A DNA stretch of 48,985 nucleotides from Candidatus Aerophobota bacterium. GTDB lineage: Bacteria > Aerophobota > Aerophobia > Aerophobales > JAGGXI01. Positions 5,984 through 14,819 of the stretch are shown here, in pieces; the first letter of the stretch is position 1; each line of letters opens with the position of its first letter. Below the pieces are notes generated by a model. It was given only the letters and a program-made list of their open reading frames with translations, was not told the DNA's origin and did not search any database. The stretch covers positions 1 through 48,985 of the forward strand of contig JAGGXI010000068.1 of the NCBI GenBank assembly GCA_021163155.1, in the 5' to 3' direction. The translations under genes and the position numbers were made by a program.

Positions 5984-7452
5984 ATCCATCACTTTTAATT
6001 GGTTTACCTTTAGCTTTCGCCTTTTCTATCCCTCTTTTTGGTCTTATCTCCAAAAAAATTGAAAAGTATATACCTATTATAGCTTTATTCATTAACATGG
6101 TTATTAGTTTTATGTTAATTCCACAGATTTTAAAAAAGCCGATTGTTGTATCTATTGGGGGCTGGAGCCCACCTTTTTGCATTAACCTGGTGGTAGGACC
6201 TTTGGGGATTCTCCTTGCCACTCTTATTTCGGGTATTGGTTTTTTGGTTTCCATATATGCAGTCAGTTATATAAAAGAAGAGCCTACCGAGAAATATCAC
6301 ATCCTATTTTTACTATTAATGGTTGGAGCAATAGGTATAGTTTTAACCGGTGATATATTTAATCTTTTTGTTTTCTTTGAGATTCTCTGCATCTCCTCAT
6401 ATGCTCTTGTCGCCTACTATAAGGATAAAGAAGGAACAGAGGCGGCAATGAAATACTTAATCCAGGGCTCGGTTGGATCCAGCTTTATTTTAATTGGTGT
6501 TGCTCTTTTGTATGGTTTTTTTGGGACACTTAATATGGCGGATATTGCCAGCAGGATTACATCAGCTAATCCTACATACCTGTTCATCACCTTAGCCTTT
6601 CTTATCACTGGATTTGGAATTGAAGCGGCTATATTTCCTTTAAATGCCTGGCTGCCTGATGCTCACTCATCAGCCCCATCATCAATCAGTGCTATTTTAT
6701 CTGGCATAGCTATTAAAACCGGAGTTTATGGGGTAGCAAGAATGGTTTATACTATATTTAATGCTAACAGCATCTTACTTTTTATTGCCTTTCTTGGTTT
6801 GTTAACCCTTTTAATTGGTGAGATGTGCGCATTTAGACAGGATGATATTAAAAGACTTTTAGCTTATTCAAGCATTGGCCAAATTGGATTAATTATCTTT
6901 GCTCTGGGGATAGCAACCTCACTCGGGGTCTTTGCCTCCTTATTCCAGATAGTCTCTCATGCTTTAGCTAAAGCCCTTCTTTTTTTAGCTGCGGGGTATA
7001 TGATTTACAGAGTTGGTTCAAAAAGCATTGCTTCTTTAAATGGACTGGGCAAGAAAATGCCTCTCACCTCTTTTGCCTTTACTATAGGCTCTTTTTCCTT
7101 AATCGGGCTTCCGCCTTTCGCAGGATTTGTGAGCAAACTTTCAATAGTTTATGCTGCTATGCAGGTAAAAAAGCCGGTTTTCTTAGCTTTTATCGCTATT
7201 GCCTTAATTGCAACTATTATTGAAGCTGGCTATTTTTTTAAAATTGTGCAAAATCTTTATTTTAAGGAAGGGAAAAACCTAGATAAGATAACCGAATCAT
7301 CTGGATATATACTAATACCAATAGCTATTTTAGCTATTTTAATTATCGTAATTGGAGTCCATCCTCAATTTATTACCGGCTTACTTAAGGCGTCAGCAAG
7401 GGAGCTTTTGGAAAGAGCAGGATACATTGGATGGGTTCTGGGAGGCACATAA
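5977..7452 (+). CDS. mrpD: Mrp-type Na+/H+ antiporter subunit D (NuoN/NuoL-like)
   Basis: A 491-residue, roughly 14-helix proton-conducting antiporter subunit (MrpD/MbhH). The helix-5 glutamate is in FFEILCISSYALVAYY (Glu135). The discontinuous helix-7 region reads GFGIEAAIFPLNAWLPDAHS, with Glu where several homologues have Lys. Lys247 (GIAIKTG) and the later FRQDDIKRLLAYSSIGQIG block are also present. It is one of two large antiporter-type proteins in this operon and the one closest to the Mrp module. It ends one base before the start of the next gene. Confidence 0.9.
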   Translation: MVNPSLLIGLPLAFAFSIPLFGLISKKIEKYIPIIALFINMVISFMLIPQILKKPIVVSIGGWSPPFCINLVVGPLGILLATLISGIGFLVSIYAVSYIKEEPTEKYHILFLLLMVGAIGIVLTGDIFNLFVFFEILCISSYALVAYYKDKEGTEAAMKYLIQGSVGSSFILIGVALLYGFFGTLNMADIASRITSANPTYLFITLAFLITGFGIEAAIFPLNAWLPDAHSSAPSSISAILSGIAIKTGVYGVARMVYTIFNANSILLFIAFLGLLTLLIGEMCAFRQDDIKRLLAYSSIGQIGLIIFALGIATSLGVFASLFQIVSHALAKALLFLAAGYMIYRVGSKSIASLNGLGKKMPLTSFAFTIGSFSLIGLPPFAGFVSKLSIVYAAMQVKKPVFLAFIAIALIATIIEAGYFFKIVQNLYFKEGKNLDKITESSGYILIPIAILAILIIVIGVHPQFITGLLKASARELLERAGYIGWVLGGT

Positions 7453-7453
7453 G

Positions 7454-9310
7454 GTGCAACTTATCACTATATTAGTAGTCTCTTTTCTTGGAGCTGGCAT
7501 AGTTTACTTAACCGGCAAATTCTCTGGAAGAGTTCGGGACATTTCAGCAGTTTTAGTATCATTAGCAGTGGTTATTTTAGTTGGTTTAGCTTATAATCAA
7601 AAAATCTATACCAATTTTTATTCCCTTCCTTTTTTAAATCTATCCCTTAGCTTAAGGCTAAATTATCTTTCCTGGTTTTTTGCTATAATAGTTGCAGGGA
7701 TTGGATTTTTATCTATTCTCTTTTCCCTGGAGTATATAAAAGATTACCAGGGAGTAGGTTTTTATTATTTTATGATGTTATTCGTTAACGCGGGGATGCT
7801 GGGAATTGTATTGAGTGCTGATTTTTTATCCTTTTATATTTTCTGGGAGATGATGAGCTGGGGCACATACCTTTTAATAAGCTATAAAGGAGGAAAGGCA
7901 GTAGCTGCCGGATTAAAATACATTATTATGTCAGTTGCTGGCTCTTTAGCTATGCTATTTGCCATTGTTAGTCTATATGCATCTTATGGAACGCTAAAAT
8001 TTTCCAGTTTAGCTTCTCTCTTGCAAATTGCCTCACCCGGATACATCCTTTTCCTTTTGCTTATGTTCGTAGTTGGGTTTGGCGTTAAGAATGCAATTTG
8101 GACACTTCATACCTGGCTTCCCGATGCCCATGCTGAAGCTGTATCACCTTTTTCGGCGGTCCTTACAGGAGTCCTGGTGAGAATGGGAATGTACGGATTT
8201 CTTTTGATTATGTACAGCATAGTAGGGTTAAGTCTTTTACACAAACTAGGATATGGATTGTTAAATTTTAACTATATACTTTGCTGGATTGGAGCTATTA
8301 CCATAGTTATTCCAACTTTTACTGCTCTCCTTCAAAATGATTCTAAAAGGCTTCTTGCCTGGCATGGAATCGGGCAGGGAGGATATATGGTTTTAGGAAT
8401 CGGGGTTGCTACATCTTTGGGTATTGCTGGCGGAATACTTCATACTTTAAATTACGCTGTCTGTGGAGCATTGCTCTTCTTTGTTGTTGGAGCGATAGAG
8501 CATAGAACCGGGGGAGTGAGAGATTTAAACGAGCTTGGTGGTTTAATTAAAAGGATGCCTGTTACTTTTATAGCAGGCTTAGCCGGTATTTCTGGTTTGA
8601 TTGGCGTTCCTCTGACTAACAGTTTTGTCTCCAAATGGATGATATATAAAACTTTAATTATGGAAAATTATCCATTTTTAGCCTTTGCTGCATTTATAGG
8701 AACCTGGGGAACAATCTTGTCGGTTTATAAATTCTTGCATAACATATTTTTAGGACAGCTTCCCGAGAAATACAAAGATGTCAAGGAAGTTCCCTTGACA
8801 ATGCAGATTCCTATGATTCTTTTGTCCTTAGCCATTATTCTATTTGGCATCCTGCCCGGGATTCCCTTGAAAGTAATTTCTGGTATTGAAAAATCCTTTG
8901 GTGTGGAACCTCTTTCTACTACTATGTTTGGCATGCCCAAAGAGATTGGAGAACTAAACTTGATTAATATTCTTGCTGTACTGTTAGTAGCTGGCATAGT
9001 TGTTTATCTTATATTCTCATTATCAGCGAAGTCAAGGCGAGTTAACCAGGATGATAATTATGCCGCAGGCTTATTCGTTCCCAGAGGTAAATATCAGTAT
9101 AGCGCGAGATTTTATGATCAAGCCTACAGAATAATTGGACCTTACCTTCACGATGTGGTGGATGATTTTTACTACTGGTTGGTAGGAAAAAGCAAATCTT
9201 CCTTCCAGATTGTAAGACAAATTTACACCGGAAATATAAATACGTATGCTCTATATATCCTTCTTTTTTTAACTCTTTTGATTTTTGTTAAATTAGGGTG
9301 GGGGCTATGA
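7454..9310 (+). CDS. Second antiporter-like subunit (NuoL/HyfB/MrpA-N family)
   Basis: The frame is open from 7352, but a GTG at 7454 behind GGGAGG begins right after the mrpD stop and gives a sensible 618-residue protein beginning VQLITIL. It is a NuoL/HyfB/MrpA-N-type membrane subunit: WEMMSWGTYLLISYKGG (helix 5 Glu), GFGVKNAIWTLHTWLPDAHA with the helix-7 lysine, and LLQNDSKRLLAWHGIGQGG. A C-terminal extension past residue 500 contains a soluble stretch (AKSRRVNQDDNYAAG) and a last helix, as in hydrogenase-4-type subunits. With mrpD it gives the complex two large channel-forming subunits. It overlaps the next gene by 4 bp (ATGA). Confidence 0.87.
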   Translation: MQLITILVVSFLGAGIVYLTGKFSGRVRDISAVLVSLAVVILVGLAYNQKIYTNFYSLPFLNLSLSLRLNYLSWFFAIIVAGIGFLSILFSLEYIKDYQGVGFYYFMMLFVNAGMLGIVLSADFLSFYIFWEMMSWGTYLLISYKGGKAVAAGLKYIIMSVAGSLAMLFAIVSLYASYGTLKFSSLASLLQIASPGYILFLLLMFVVGFGVKNAIWTLHTWLPDAHAEAVSPFSAVLTGVLVRMGMYGFLLIMYSIVGLSLLHKLGYGLLNFNYILCWIGAITIVIPTFTALLQNDSKRLLAWHGIGQGGYMVLGIGVATSLGIAGGILHTLNYAVCGALLFFVVGAIEHRTGGVRDLNELGGLIKRMPVTFIAGLAGISGLIGVPLTNSFVSKWMIYKTLIMENYPFLAFAAFIGTWGTILSVYKFLHNIFLGQLPEKYKDVKEVPLTMQIPMILLSLAIILFGILPGIPLKVISGIEKSFGVEPLSTTMFGMPKEIGELNLINILAVLLVAGIVVYLIFSLSAKSRRVNQDDNYAAGLFVPRGKYQYSARFYDQAYRIIGPYLHDVVDDFYYWLVGKSKSSFQIVRQIYTGNINTYALYILLFLTLLIFVKLGWGL

Positions 9311-10188
9311 TAATAAAAGTTATATCAATAATTGTTCTACCTTTAATAGCTCTTATCATTGGGTTTTTCTTTTTGGGTCTCTCAAGGAAAGTAATTGCCA
9401 GAATTCACAGAAGATATGGTCCCCCAATTTCTCAACCACTCATTGATGTTATTAAACTAATCAATCAGGAAAGCATCTCCCACGGCAAACTGTTTGATAT
9501 GGGAGTTATTTTATCTTTGGCTGGTTCAGTCATTTTAGTTTTATTTATTCCCTTTGGTGGAATTGCTCCTCTGGCTACATCTGGTGACCTGCTGGTTATT
9601 ATTTACCTTATGCTTCTTGCACCGCTCGGAGTTGCCTTAAGTGGCGGAGAAGCAGCTAATCCAAATGTAAGCATAGGTATATCTCGTAAAATGATGCTTG
9701 CTCTCGGATATGAGGTTCCCTTTCTATTTTCTCTTCTGGCAGTTATGACCTGGTATAAAACTACATCATTGGTGGAAGTTGTAAAAGCTCAACAAAGCTT
9801 TTTGTGGGCAATATTTTACCTTCCCCTGCCTGCGGTAGCTTATTTTATGATTTTGCCAGCAATGCTGGGAATAAGACCTTTTGATATAGTAAGTGCACCT
9901 CAAGAGATTGCCTCGGGAACAGCCGTTGAGTACGGAGGAAGATATTTAGCTCTAACAACCATCCAGCATGCTTTTCATATATTTATTGATATTGCTCTTT
10001 TTGTCAATCTTTTCCTGGGTGGAGGAAATCTTCTTACCTTCTTTGTTAAGATGCTTGTTGTATTTTTACTTGGTCTCTTTATTAATGCAGTCTTTCCTCG
10101 TTTGAGAATTGACCAGGCAATAAAATATTGCTGGAAGTGGCCAGCTATACTGGCATTAGTAGGATTAATTATAGCAAGGATAATATAA
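9307..10188 (+). CDS. NuoH/MbhM-like membrane anchor subunit
   Basis: About 293 residues from the ATG at 9307, which overlaps the previous stop as ATGA. It has about eight membrane helices and the NuoH-family block RRYGPPISQPLIDVIKLINQ in the first cytoplasmic loop. A later segment, FDIVSAPQEIASGTAVEYGG, is the loop that contacts the large and small peripheral subunits. NuoH-type proteins (MbhM, EchB, HyfC) link redox chemistry in the peripheral arm to the antiporter-like subunits, and in complex I also form the quinone chamber. The gap to the next gene is 15 bp, the largest in the operon. Confidence 0.9.
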   Translation: MIIKVISIIVLPLIALIIGFFFLGLSRKVIARIHRRYGPPISQPLIDVIKLINQESISHGKLFDMGVILSLAGSVILVLFIPFGGIAPLATSGDLLVIIYLMLLAPLGVALSGGEAANPNVSIGISRKMMLALGYEVPFLFSLLAVMTWYKTTSLVEVVKAQQSFLWAIFYLPLPAVAYFMILPAMLGIRPFDIVSAPQEIASGTAVEYGGRYLALTTIQHAFHIFIDIALFVNLFLGGGNLLTFFVKMLVVFLLGLFINAVFPRLRIDQAIKYCWKWPAILALVGLIIARII

Positions 10189-10203
10189 TAAAAGGAAATA
10201 GAT

Positions 10204-10764
10204 ATGGATAGAGGAAGTATAAAAAAGTGGTTAAAAGCTCCGGGTAAGATGGGTCAAAAATATTCGTTCTGGGTGGTTTATTTTTGTACCGGATGCGGAA
10301 TTATAGAAATTCCCCCCACGATAACTTCCAGGTGGGATGCAGAGAGGTTTGGAGTTATCCCTGTAGCCACCCCCAGGCAGGCTAACTTATTTTTAATTAC
10401 AGGCTATGTTTCAGTAAAAACTTTAAGGGCGATTATAAGAACCTATGAGCAGATGCCTGATCCAAAGTATACTGTCGGTTTTGGTTCCTGTCCTATAAAT
10501 GGTGGTATGTACTGGGACTCTTATAATACTATAAAACATCTGGATAAATATATCCCTGTAGATGGTTGGATTGCTGGCTGTATGCCCAGACCTGAATCTA
10601 TATTCATCGCCGTTACCCATCTTTGGACTATGATTGATAAAGGAATGGCAACTGGATATATAAAATATAGAGAAAAATACAAGAACTATCGCAAAAATCA
10701 GGAAGAAGCGTTGGGCAAACTTGAATGGCCACCTTTATACCCGGTAGGAGACAAAAATGAATAA
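10204..10764 (+). CDS. NuoB/MbhJ-like small subunit with one [4Fe-4S] cluster
   Basis: 186 residues, homologous to NuoB and to small subunits of group 4 hydrogenases. All four ligands of the proximal (N2-type) cluster are present: Cys28 and Cys31 (CTGC), Cys96 (GSCPINGG) and Cys126 (GCMPRPE). The downstream electron acceptor site belongs to the NuoD-like subunit, so this cluster is the last in the chain. The C-terminal 40 residues are lysine-rich and probably surface-exposed. It overlaps the NuoC-like gene by 8 bp. Confidence 0.92.
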   Translation: MDRGSIKKWLKAPGKMGQKYSFWVVYFCTGCGIIEIPPTITSRWDAERFGVIPVATPRQANLFLITGYVSVKTLRAIIRTYEQMPDPKYTVGFGSCPINGGMYWDSYNTIKHLDKYIPVDGWIAGCMPRPESIFIAVTHLWTMIDKGMATGYIKYREKYKNYRKNQEEALGKLEWPPLYPVGDKNE

Positions 10765-11278
10765 ATTAAAAAAGGAACTGAAATCAAGCTTTAAAGGTAT
10801 TCGGACAGGCATTCTTGAAGACAATAGATTGGCTGTAAGTGCCCCAAAAGATGCGGTTCTACCTATTTTAAGTTTTCTTAAAAATAAGGGATATGAGCAT
10901 TTATCTCTCATCTCCTGCGTGGATTGGATTGAGGAAAAGGAGTTGGAGTTGGTTTATGTTATTACCTCTTATTTGCAGAAGAATGATGAATATGCGGATA
11001 ATGAAAGATTGCATATACTTTTAAAGACAAGAATTTCCAGGGAAAACCCGGAATTTAAAACACTAGTCCCCATTTTTAAGAACGCCGAGCCTTACGAGCG
11101 GGAACTCCACGAACTTTTTGGGATAAATTTTGAAGGTAATAAAAGGCTAACCCCTCTTCTCCTGGAGAGGGCCTATAAGATACCTCCTTTTAGAAAGGAT
11201 TTCAACACAAGGGAGTATGTGAAAGAGAAGTTCGATAAAATTTCTTTCGTTGAGGAAAAAAAGAATGAGAGAGCTTGA
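10757..11278 (+). CDS. NuoC-like subunit
   Basis: 173-residue NuoC/30-kDa subunit homologue. The signature PYERELHELFGINFEGNKRL (about 114-133) is followed by a proline-rich tail (YKIPPFRKDF). It carries no cofactor and scaffolds the large and small subunits. It overlaps the NuoB-like gene by 8 bp and the NuoD-like gene by 14 bp. Separate NuoC and NuoD genes resemble Mbh/Mbx and Ech layouts, not the fused forms of some complexes. Confidence 0.88.
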   Translation: MNKLKKELKSSFKGIRTGILEDNRLAVSAPKDAVLPILSFLKNKGYEHLSLISCVDWIEEKELELVYVITSYLQKNDEYADNERLHILLKTRISRENPEFKTLVPIFKNAEPYERELHELFGINFEGNKRLTPLLLERAYKIPPFRKDFNTREYVKEKFDKISFVEEKKNERA

Positions 11279-12362
11279 ACTTTATTTTGGTCCTCAGCAT
11301 CTCGGGATGGTGGGAAATTTTAGCATTACCCTGAAGGTGGAGGGTGACCAAATTTTAGAGGCCCACGCCAATCCGGGTTGGCTACACCGGGGCTTTGAAA
11401 AATTGATGGAATATAGAACCTGGATACAGAATTTTCCCCTTGTGTGTAGAATAAATGTAATAGAACCCGACTCCATGGAGATGGTATACGCTATGGCAGT
11501 CGAAAAATTAGCAAAGATAGAGGTCCCAGAGAGAGCGAATTATATAAGAGCTATTGTTCTGGAGCTATCTCGGTTAGCTTCCCATTTATTTGGTTGCTGG
11601 GCTTATGCTAATATGCTTGGATTTGATACGGTTGCTCAATGGGCAATGTATCATAGAGACCTTATCTTAGACCTTTTTGAACAACTTACCGGTGCCAGAG
11701 TATATCATATATACATCTGCCCTGGAGGGGTAAGACGTGACCTACCAGAGGGATTTAAAGAAAAAGCCTTAAATACACTGCATACTATAGGCGGTTGTAT
11801 CCCCGACTACGATGCCACATTTTTTAACAATCGTCTGTTTTATGAAAGAGCAAAAGGGATAGGAAAAATAACTAGAGAAGAGGCAAAAGAGCTGGGAGTA
11901 ACAGGTCAAATTTTAAGGGCAACAGGGATAAACTTTGATATTAGGAAAGTTGAACCTTATGCTGTATATGATAAAGTGGATTTTGAGATTCCTACAAGAG
12001 AAGATGGTGATGCATATTCGAGAGTTTGGATAATAAGGGATGAGATGATTCAGAGTGTTCATACTATAATGCAGTGTTTGGAAAAAATACCAGAGGGTGA
12101 GGTCTATAAAAGAGTTCCCAATCCATTCAAATGGAACATACCAAAAGGAGAGACTTATGTGAGGGTTGAGTCTTCTCGTGGAGAATTGGGTCTTTATATG
12201 GTAAGCAACGGTAAGGATAAACCTTATCGTGTCCACTTCAGAACCCCCTCTTATCCACATGGACTGCTTGTCTTGGAAAAATTGTTAAAAAATGCAAGTA
12301 TTGCCGATGTAGGCAATATTATGATAAGTTTATATGTAACTGCTCCGGAGATAGATAGATGA
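11265..12362 (+). CDS. NuoD/Mbx-like large subunit lacking a NiFe site
   Basis: 365 residues from the ATG at 11265, behind GAGG; the frame itself opens at a TTG at 11250. It belongs to the NuoD/EchE/MbhL family: YFGPQHLGMVGNF at the start, NPGWLHRGFEKLMEYRTW, and LTGARVYHIYICPGGVRRD. NiFe hydrogenases need two CxxC motifs. Here the first is Cys61-Arg-Ile-Asn64, and at the C-terminus the usual DPCxxC(S/T)xR region reads YVTAPEIDR. Three of four nickel ligands are therefore gone, as in complex I, Fpo and (in part) Mbx-type subunits. The product is not predicted to be a hydrogenase; the substrate reduced at this site is unknown. Confidence 0.88.
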   Translation: MRELELYFGPQHLGMVGNFSITLKVEGDQILEAHANPGWLHRGFEKLMEYRTWIQNFPLVCRINVIEPDSMEMVYAMAVEKLAKIEVPERANYIRAIVLELSRLASHLFGCWAYANMLGFDTVAQWAMYHRDLILDLFEQLTGARVYHIYICPGGVRRDLPEGFKEKALNTLHTIGGCIPDYDATFFNNRLFYERAKGIGKITREEAKELGVTGQILRATGINFDIRKVEPYAVYDKVDFEIPTREDGDAYSRVWIIRDEMIQSVHTIMQCLEKIPEGEVYKRVPNPFKWNIPKGETYVRVESSRGELGLYMVSNGKDKPYRVHFRTPSYPHGLLVLEKLLKNASIADVGNIMISLYVTAPEIDR

Positions 12363-14227
12363 AAGAAAAATCAAAAGTCAACGGAAAACCTAGCCTTTTA
12401 GGCCCCTTTAAGGCAATTAAGTATCTTTTCAAAAAACCGGTAACTTTAAGGTACCCTTTTGAACTTAAGGAGCCTTCGCTGAGATGCCGCGGTTTTCACC
12501 TCAATGACTGGGATAAATGCACTGGTTGTGGTAACTGCGCCGATATATGTCCAAATGAAGCAGTCACTATGGTAGAAATTCCTGAAATAGAAGCAAAGCC
12601 TGGAGAGAAAAATGAGCGCCCCCAGATTGATTATGGAAGATGTTGTTTTTGTGGTCTATGTGTGGATATATGTCCTCCCGGTTCTCTAAGGCTCTCCAGG
12701 GACTATTTCCACATCCACTTTAAAACCAGCACTTTTAACTTACTGGCAAAAGATGAAAAGATAGATAAAGAACATTTTCTCCCTGCCGATAAGTATTCCG
12801 TATTTAAAGCAAGTTTAGCACACCGTAAGAAAGATAACGAAGGATTTTCATCTGAGCTGAAATATTCACTATTTGAACCAAAGCGTGTATCTATGCCCCA
12901 GGTCAAACCCGAGGAAAGAAAGCTCTCCTTTGTAGAGCAGGTTTTAGGCTACAGTAAGGAAGAAGCAAAGCAAGAGGCATCCAGATGCCTCGAATGTAAA
13001 TTGTGTGAGGATGCCTGTCCAGCCCATCTTAAGATTTCTGATTACGTAAGAGCAATCTACGAGGATAAGCCTGATGAATCTTTAAGAAAAATATTTGAGG
13101 ATAACCCGATTCCTGCAATATGTGGAAGAATATGTATGGCTCATTGTGAGGATGCCTGCTCTCTTGGCAAAAGGGGCGAGCCGGTGGCTGTGCGTTGGTT
13201 AAAGAGATATGCTTCTGATATGATTGAAGATTATAAGAAGACGCTGAGGCTTAAACCAGCTAAATCTATCGACAAAAAAGTTGCTGTTATAGGGGCAGGT
13301 CCGGGTGGATTGTCGGTAGCATATTTTCTAAGATTGAAAGGATACACAGTTACTGTGTTTGATTCCTTGCCTGGTGGAGGAGGTATGATGCGAATAGGTC
13401 CACCGCCTTACCGCTTACCAATTGAAAGTATTGACAAGGATGTAAGTCATATTGCTTCTTTAGGAGTGAAATTTAGATTTAATACTACTGTAGGTAAAGA
13501 TATTTTGTTTGAGGATATTTACAAAAACTATGACGCTATTCATCTGGGAATAGGCATGACTGTATCTCACTCCACGCGCGTCAAGAACTCTGAGAAAGCT
13601 TATCTTGCCCTTCAATTCCTTCAGGAGAATAAAATTGGCAAAAAAGTTAAGGTAGGTAAAGAAATTATTGTTATCGGTGGAGGAAACGTAGCTATTGATG
13701 TTGCGCGAGAGGCTTTAAGATTGCAACATATCCAATATCCAGAAGAGAAGGTAATTACTAAAACAGTTTCTTTGGAGGATTGGGATATAATGCCGGCTAC
13801 CAAAGAAGAAATTGAAGACGCAAAAGCAGAAGGGATTCAATTCAATCCTGGCTGGGGACCCAAGGAGATTAAGATTGAAGATAGTAAAGTAAAGGGTCTT
13901 TTATGTATAAAAGTGAAGTCTGTTTTCGATGAGCAGAGAAGATTTAGGCCCACCTTTTATGAAGAAAAAGAGATGTTTTTAAAAGGAGATATGGTCATTG
14001 AAGCTATCGGGCAAGGACCAAATTTTTCATTTATTCCTAAGGAACTATTTAAAAAGTTGGAGTTTACTCCTCGACGAAAGATAAAGGTTACAGAATTTGG
14101 GCAAACTTCTATTCCCAAAGTCTTTGCCGGTGGCGATATTGTTAATCTCAATTTAGATGCTATAACTGCTATTGCAGATGCCAAAAGAGCTGCTGAGGGA
14201 ATAGATCTTTATCTAAAGGGAAATTAA
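12359..14227 (+). CDS. Ferredoxin-type (NuoI-like) domain fused to GltD/NfnB-type NAD(P)-FAD oxidoreductase
   Basis: 622 residues in three parts. (1) Residues 40-110 hold two [4Fe-4S] motifs, C54-C57-C60-C64 and C95-C98-C101-C105, with a NuoI/MbhN-like lead-in (FKKPVTLRYPFE). (2) Residues 205-270 hold the cysteine-rich GltD-type domain (C210, C213, C216, C220; C255, C259, C263, C267). (3) An FAD fold (GAGPGG at 312-317) and an NAD(P) fold (GGGNVAIDVA at 440-449) follow, ending with GQTSIPKVFAGGD. GltD/NfnB-type modules exchange electrons between NAD(P)H and iron-sulfur carriers. Here that module is covalently joined to the subunit that docks on the membrane complex. It overlaps the large-subunit gene by 4 bp and ends 12 bp from convergent mobA. 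Confidence 0.85.
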   Translation: MKEKSKVNGKPSLLGPFKAIKYLFKKPVTLRYPFELKEPSLRCRGFHLNDWDKCTGCGNCADICPNEAVTMVEIPEIEAKPGEKNERPQIDYGRCCFCGLCVDICPPGSLRLSRDYFHIHFKTSTFNLLAKDEKIDKEHFLPADKYSVFKASLAHRKKDNEGFSSELKYSLFEPKRVSMPQVKPEERKLSFVEQVLGYSKEEAKQEASRCLECKLCEDACPAHLKISDYVRAIYEDKPDESLRKIFEDNPIPAICGRICMAHCEDACSLGKRGEPVAVRWLKRYASDMIEDYKKTLRLKPAKSIDKKVAVIGAGPGGLSVAYFLRLKGYTVTVFDSLPGGGGMMRIGPPPYRLPIESIDKDVSHIASLGVKFRFNTTVGKDILFEDIYKNYDAIHLGIGMTVSHSTRVKNSEKAYLALQFLQENKIGKKVKVGKEIIVIGGGNVAIDVAREALRLQHIQYPEEKVITKTVSLEDWDIMPATKEEIEDAKAEGIQFNPGWGPKEIKIEDSKVKGLLCIKVKSVFDEQRRFRPTFYEEKEMFLKGDMVIEAIGQGPNFSFIPKELFKKLEFTPRRKIKVTEFGQTSIPKVFAGGDIVNLNLDAITAIADAKRAAEGIDLYLKGN

Positions 14228-14239
14228 GCGTTCCTCCTG

Positions 14240-14818
14240 TTACCACTGATACTTCCTTGCTAATTCCCACATCTGGAGAGTATTTAAGTTGGAAAAAGAG
14301 AGCAGATGAGGGTCATACTTTTTTATTTCATTCTCGGGAAGATATTTACACTTAACTTCAGAAAAGAAGCTTTTTACCTTTAAATCTTCAACTTCTAAAT
14401 GAGAATTTATAGCCGGCAGACACCTTTTAGAATAAATAGCATGTAAAGGTTCAACAAAGCCTTTAACCACAGGTATAACAATATCATTCTCATCTATCTC
14501 TGAAACCATAAACCTAAGCAAATCCACATTCAGAAAGGGCATATCGCAACCGCAGATAAAATTATATTCACTTTTAGATACTAATAGCCCTGTATAAATT
14601 CCTCCTAAGGGTCCTTTTCCAGAGACTGTATCTTCTATTATCCTTACTCCCAAAAACTGGTGATTAAGGGAAGAGTTACCGATTATAAGAACATTATCAA
14701 AAACAATTTTTAGTTTTTCTATAACTAACTTTATAACCTGCTTTTTGCCAATTTTAAGCAAGGCTTTGTTTTTTTTCATCCGCCGGCTTTTTCCTCCGGC
14801 AAGAATTACACCGGTCAT
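14240..14818 (-). CDS. mobA: Molybdenum cofactor guanylyltransferase MobA
   Basis: 192 residues from the ATG at 14818; the frame reaches a TTG at 14857 inside the channel gene, but MTGVILAGGKSRRM is the normal family N-terminus. MobA joins GMP to molybdopterin, making the (bis-)MGD cofactor required by the formate dehydrogenase of this operon. LAGGKSRRM (6-14) is the GTP-binding loop, and CGCDMPFL carries the metal-binding aspartate. It starts one base after the fdhC stop. A C-terminal duplicate lies at 1468-1803. Confidence 0.92.
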   Translation of the reverse strand: MTGVILAGGKSRRMKKNKALLKIGKKQVIKLVIEKLKIVFDNVLIIGNSSLNHQFLGVRIIEDTVSGKGPLGGIYTGLLVSKSEYNFICGCDMPFLNVDLLRFMVSEIDENDIVIPVVKGFVEPLHAIYSKRCLPAINSHLEVEDLKVKSFFSEVKCKYLPENEIKKYDPHLLSFSNLNTLQMWELARKYQW

Positions 14819-14819
14819 T

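Noticed and set aside
3552-12362. Calling the Mrp-linked operon a membrane-bound NiFe hydrogenase (Mbh)
   Set aside because: Gene order matches Mbh, but the large subunit lacks three of the four nickel-binding cysteines and no hydrogenase maturation gene is present.
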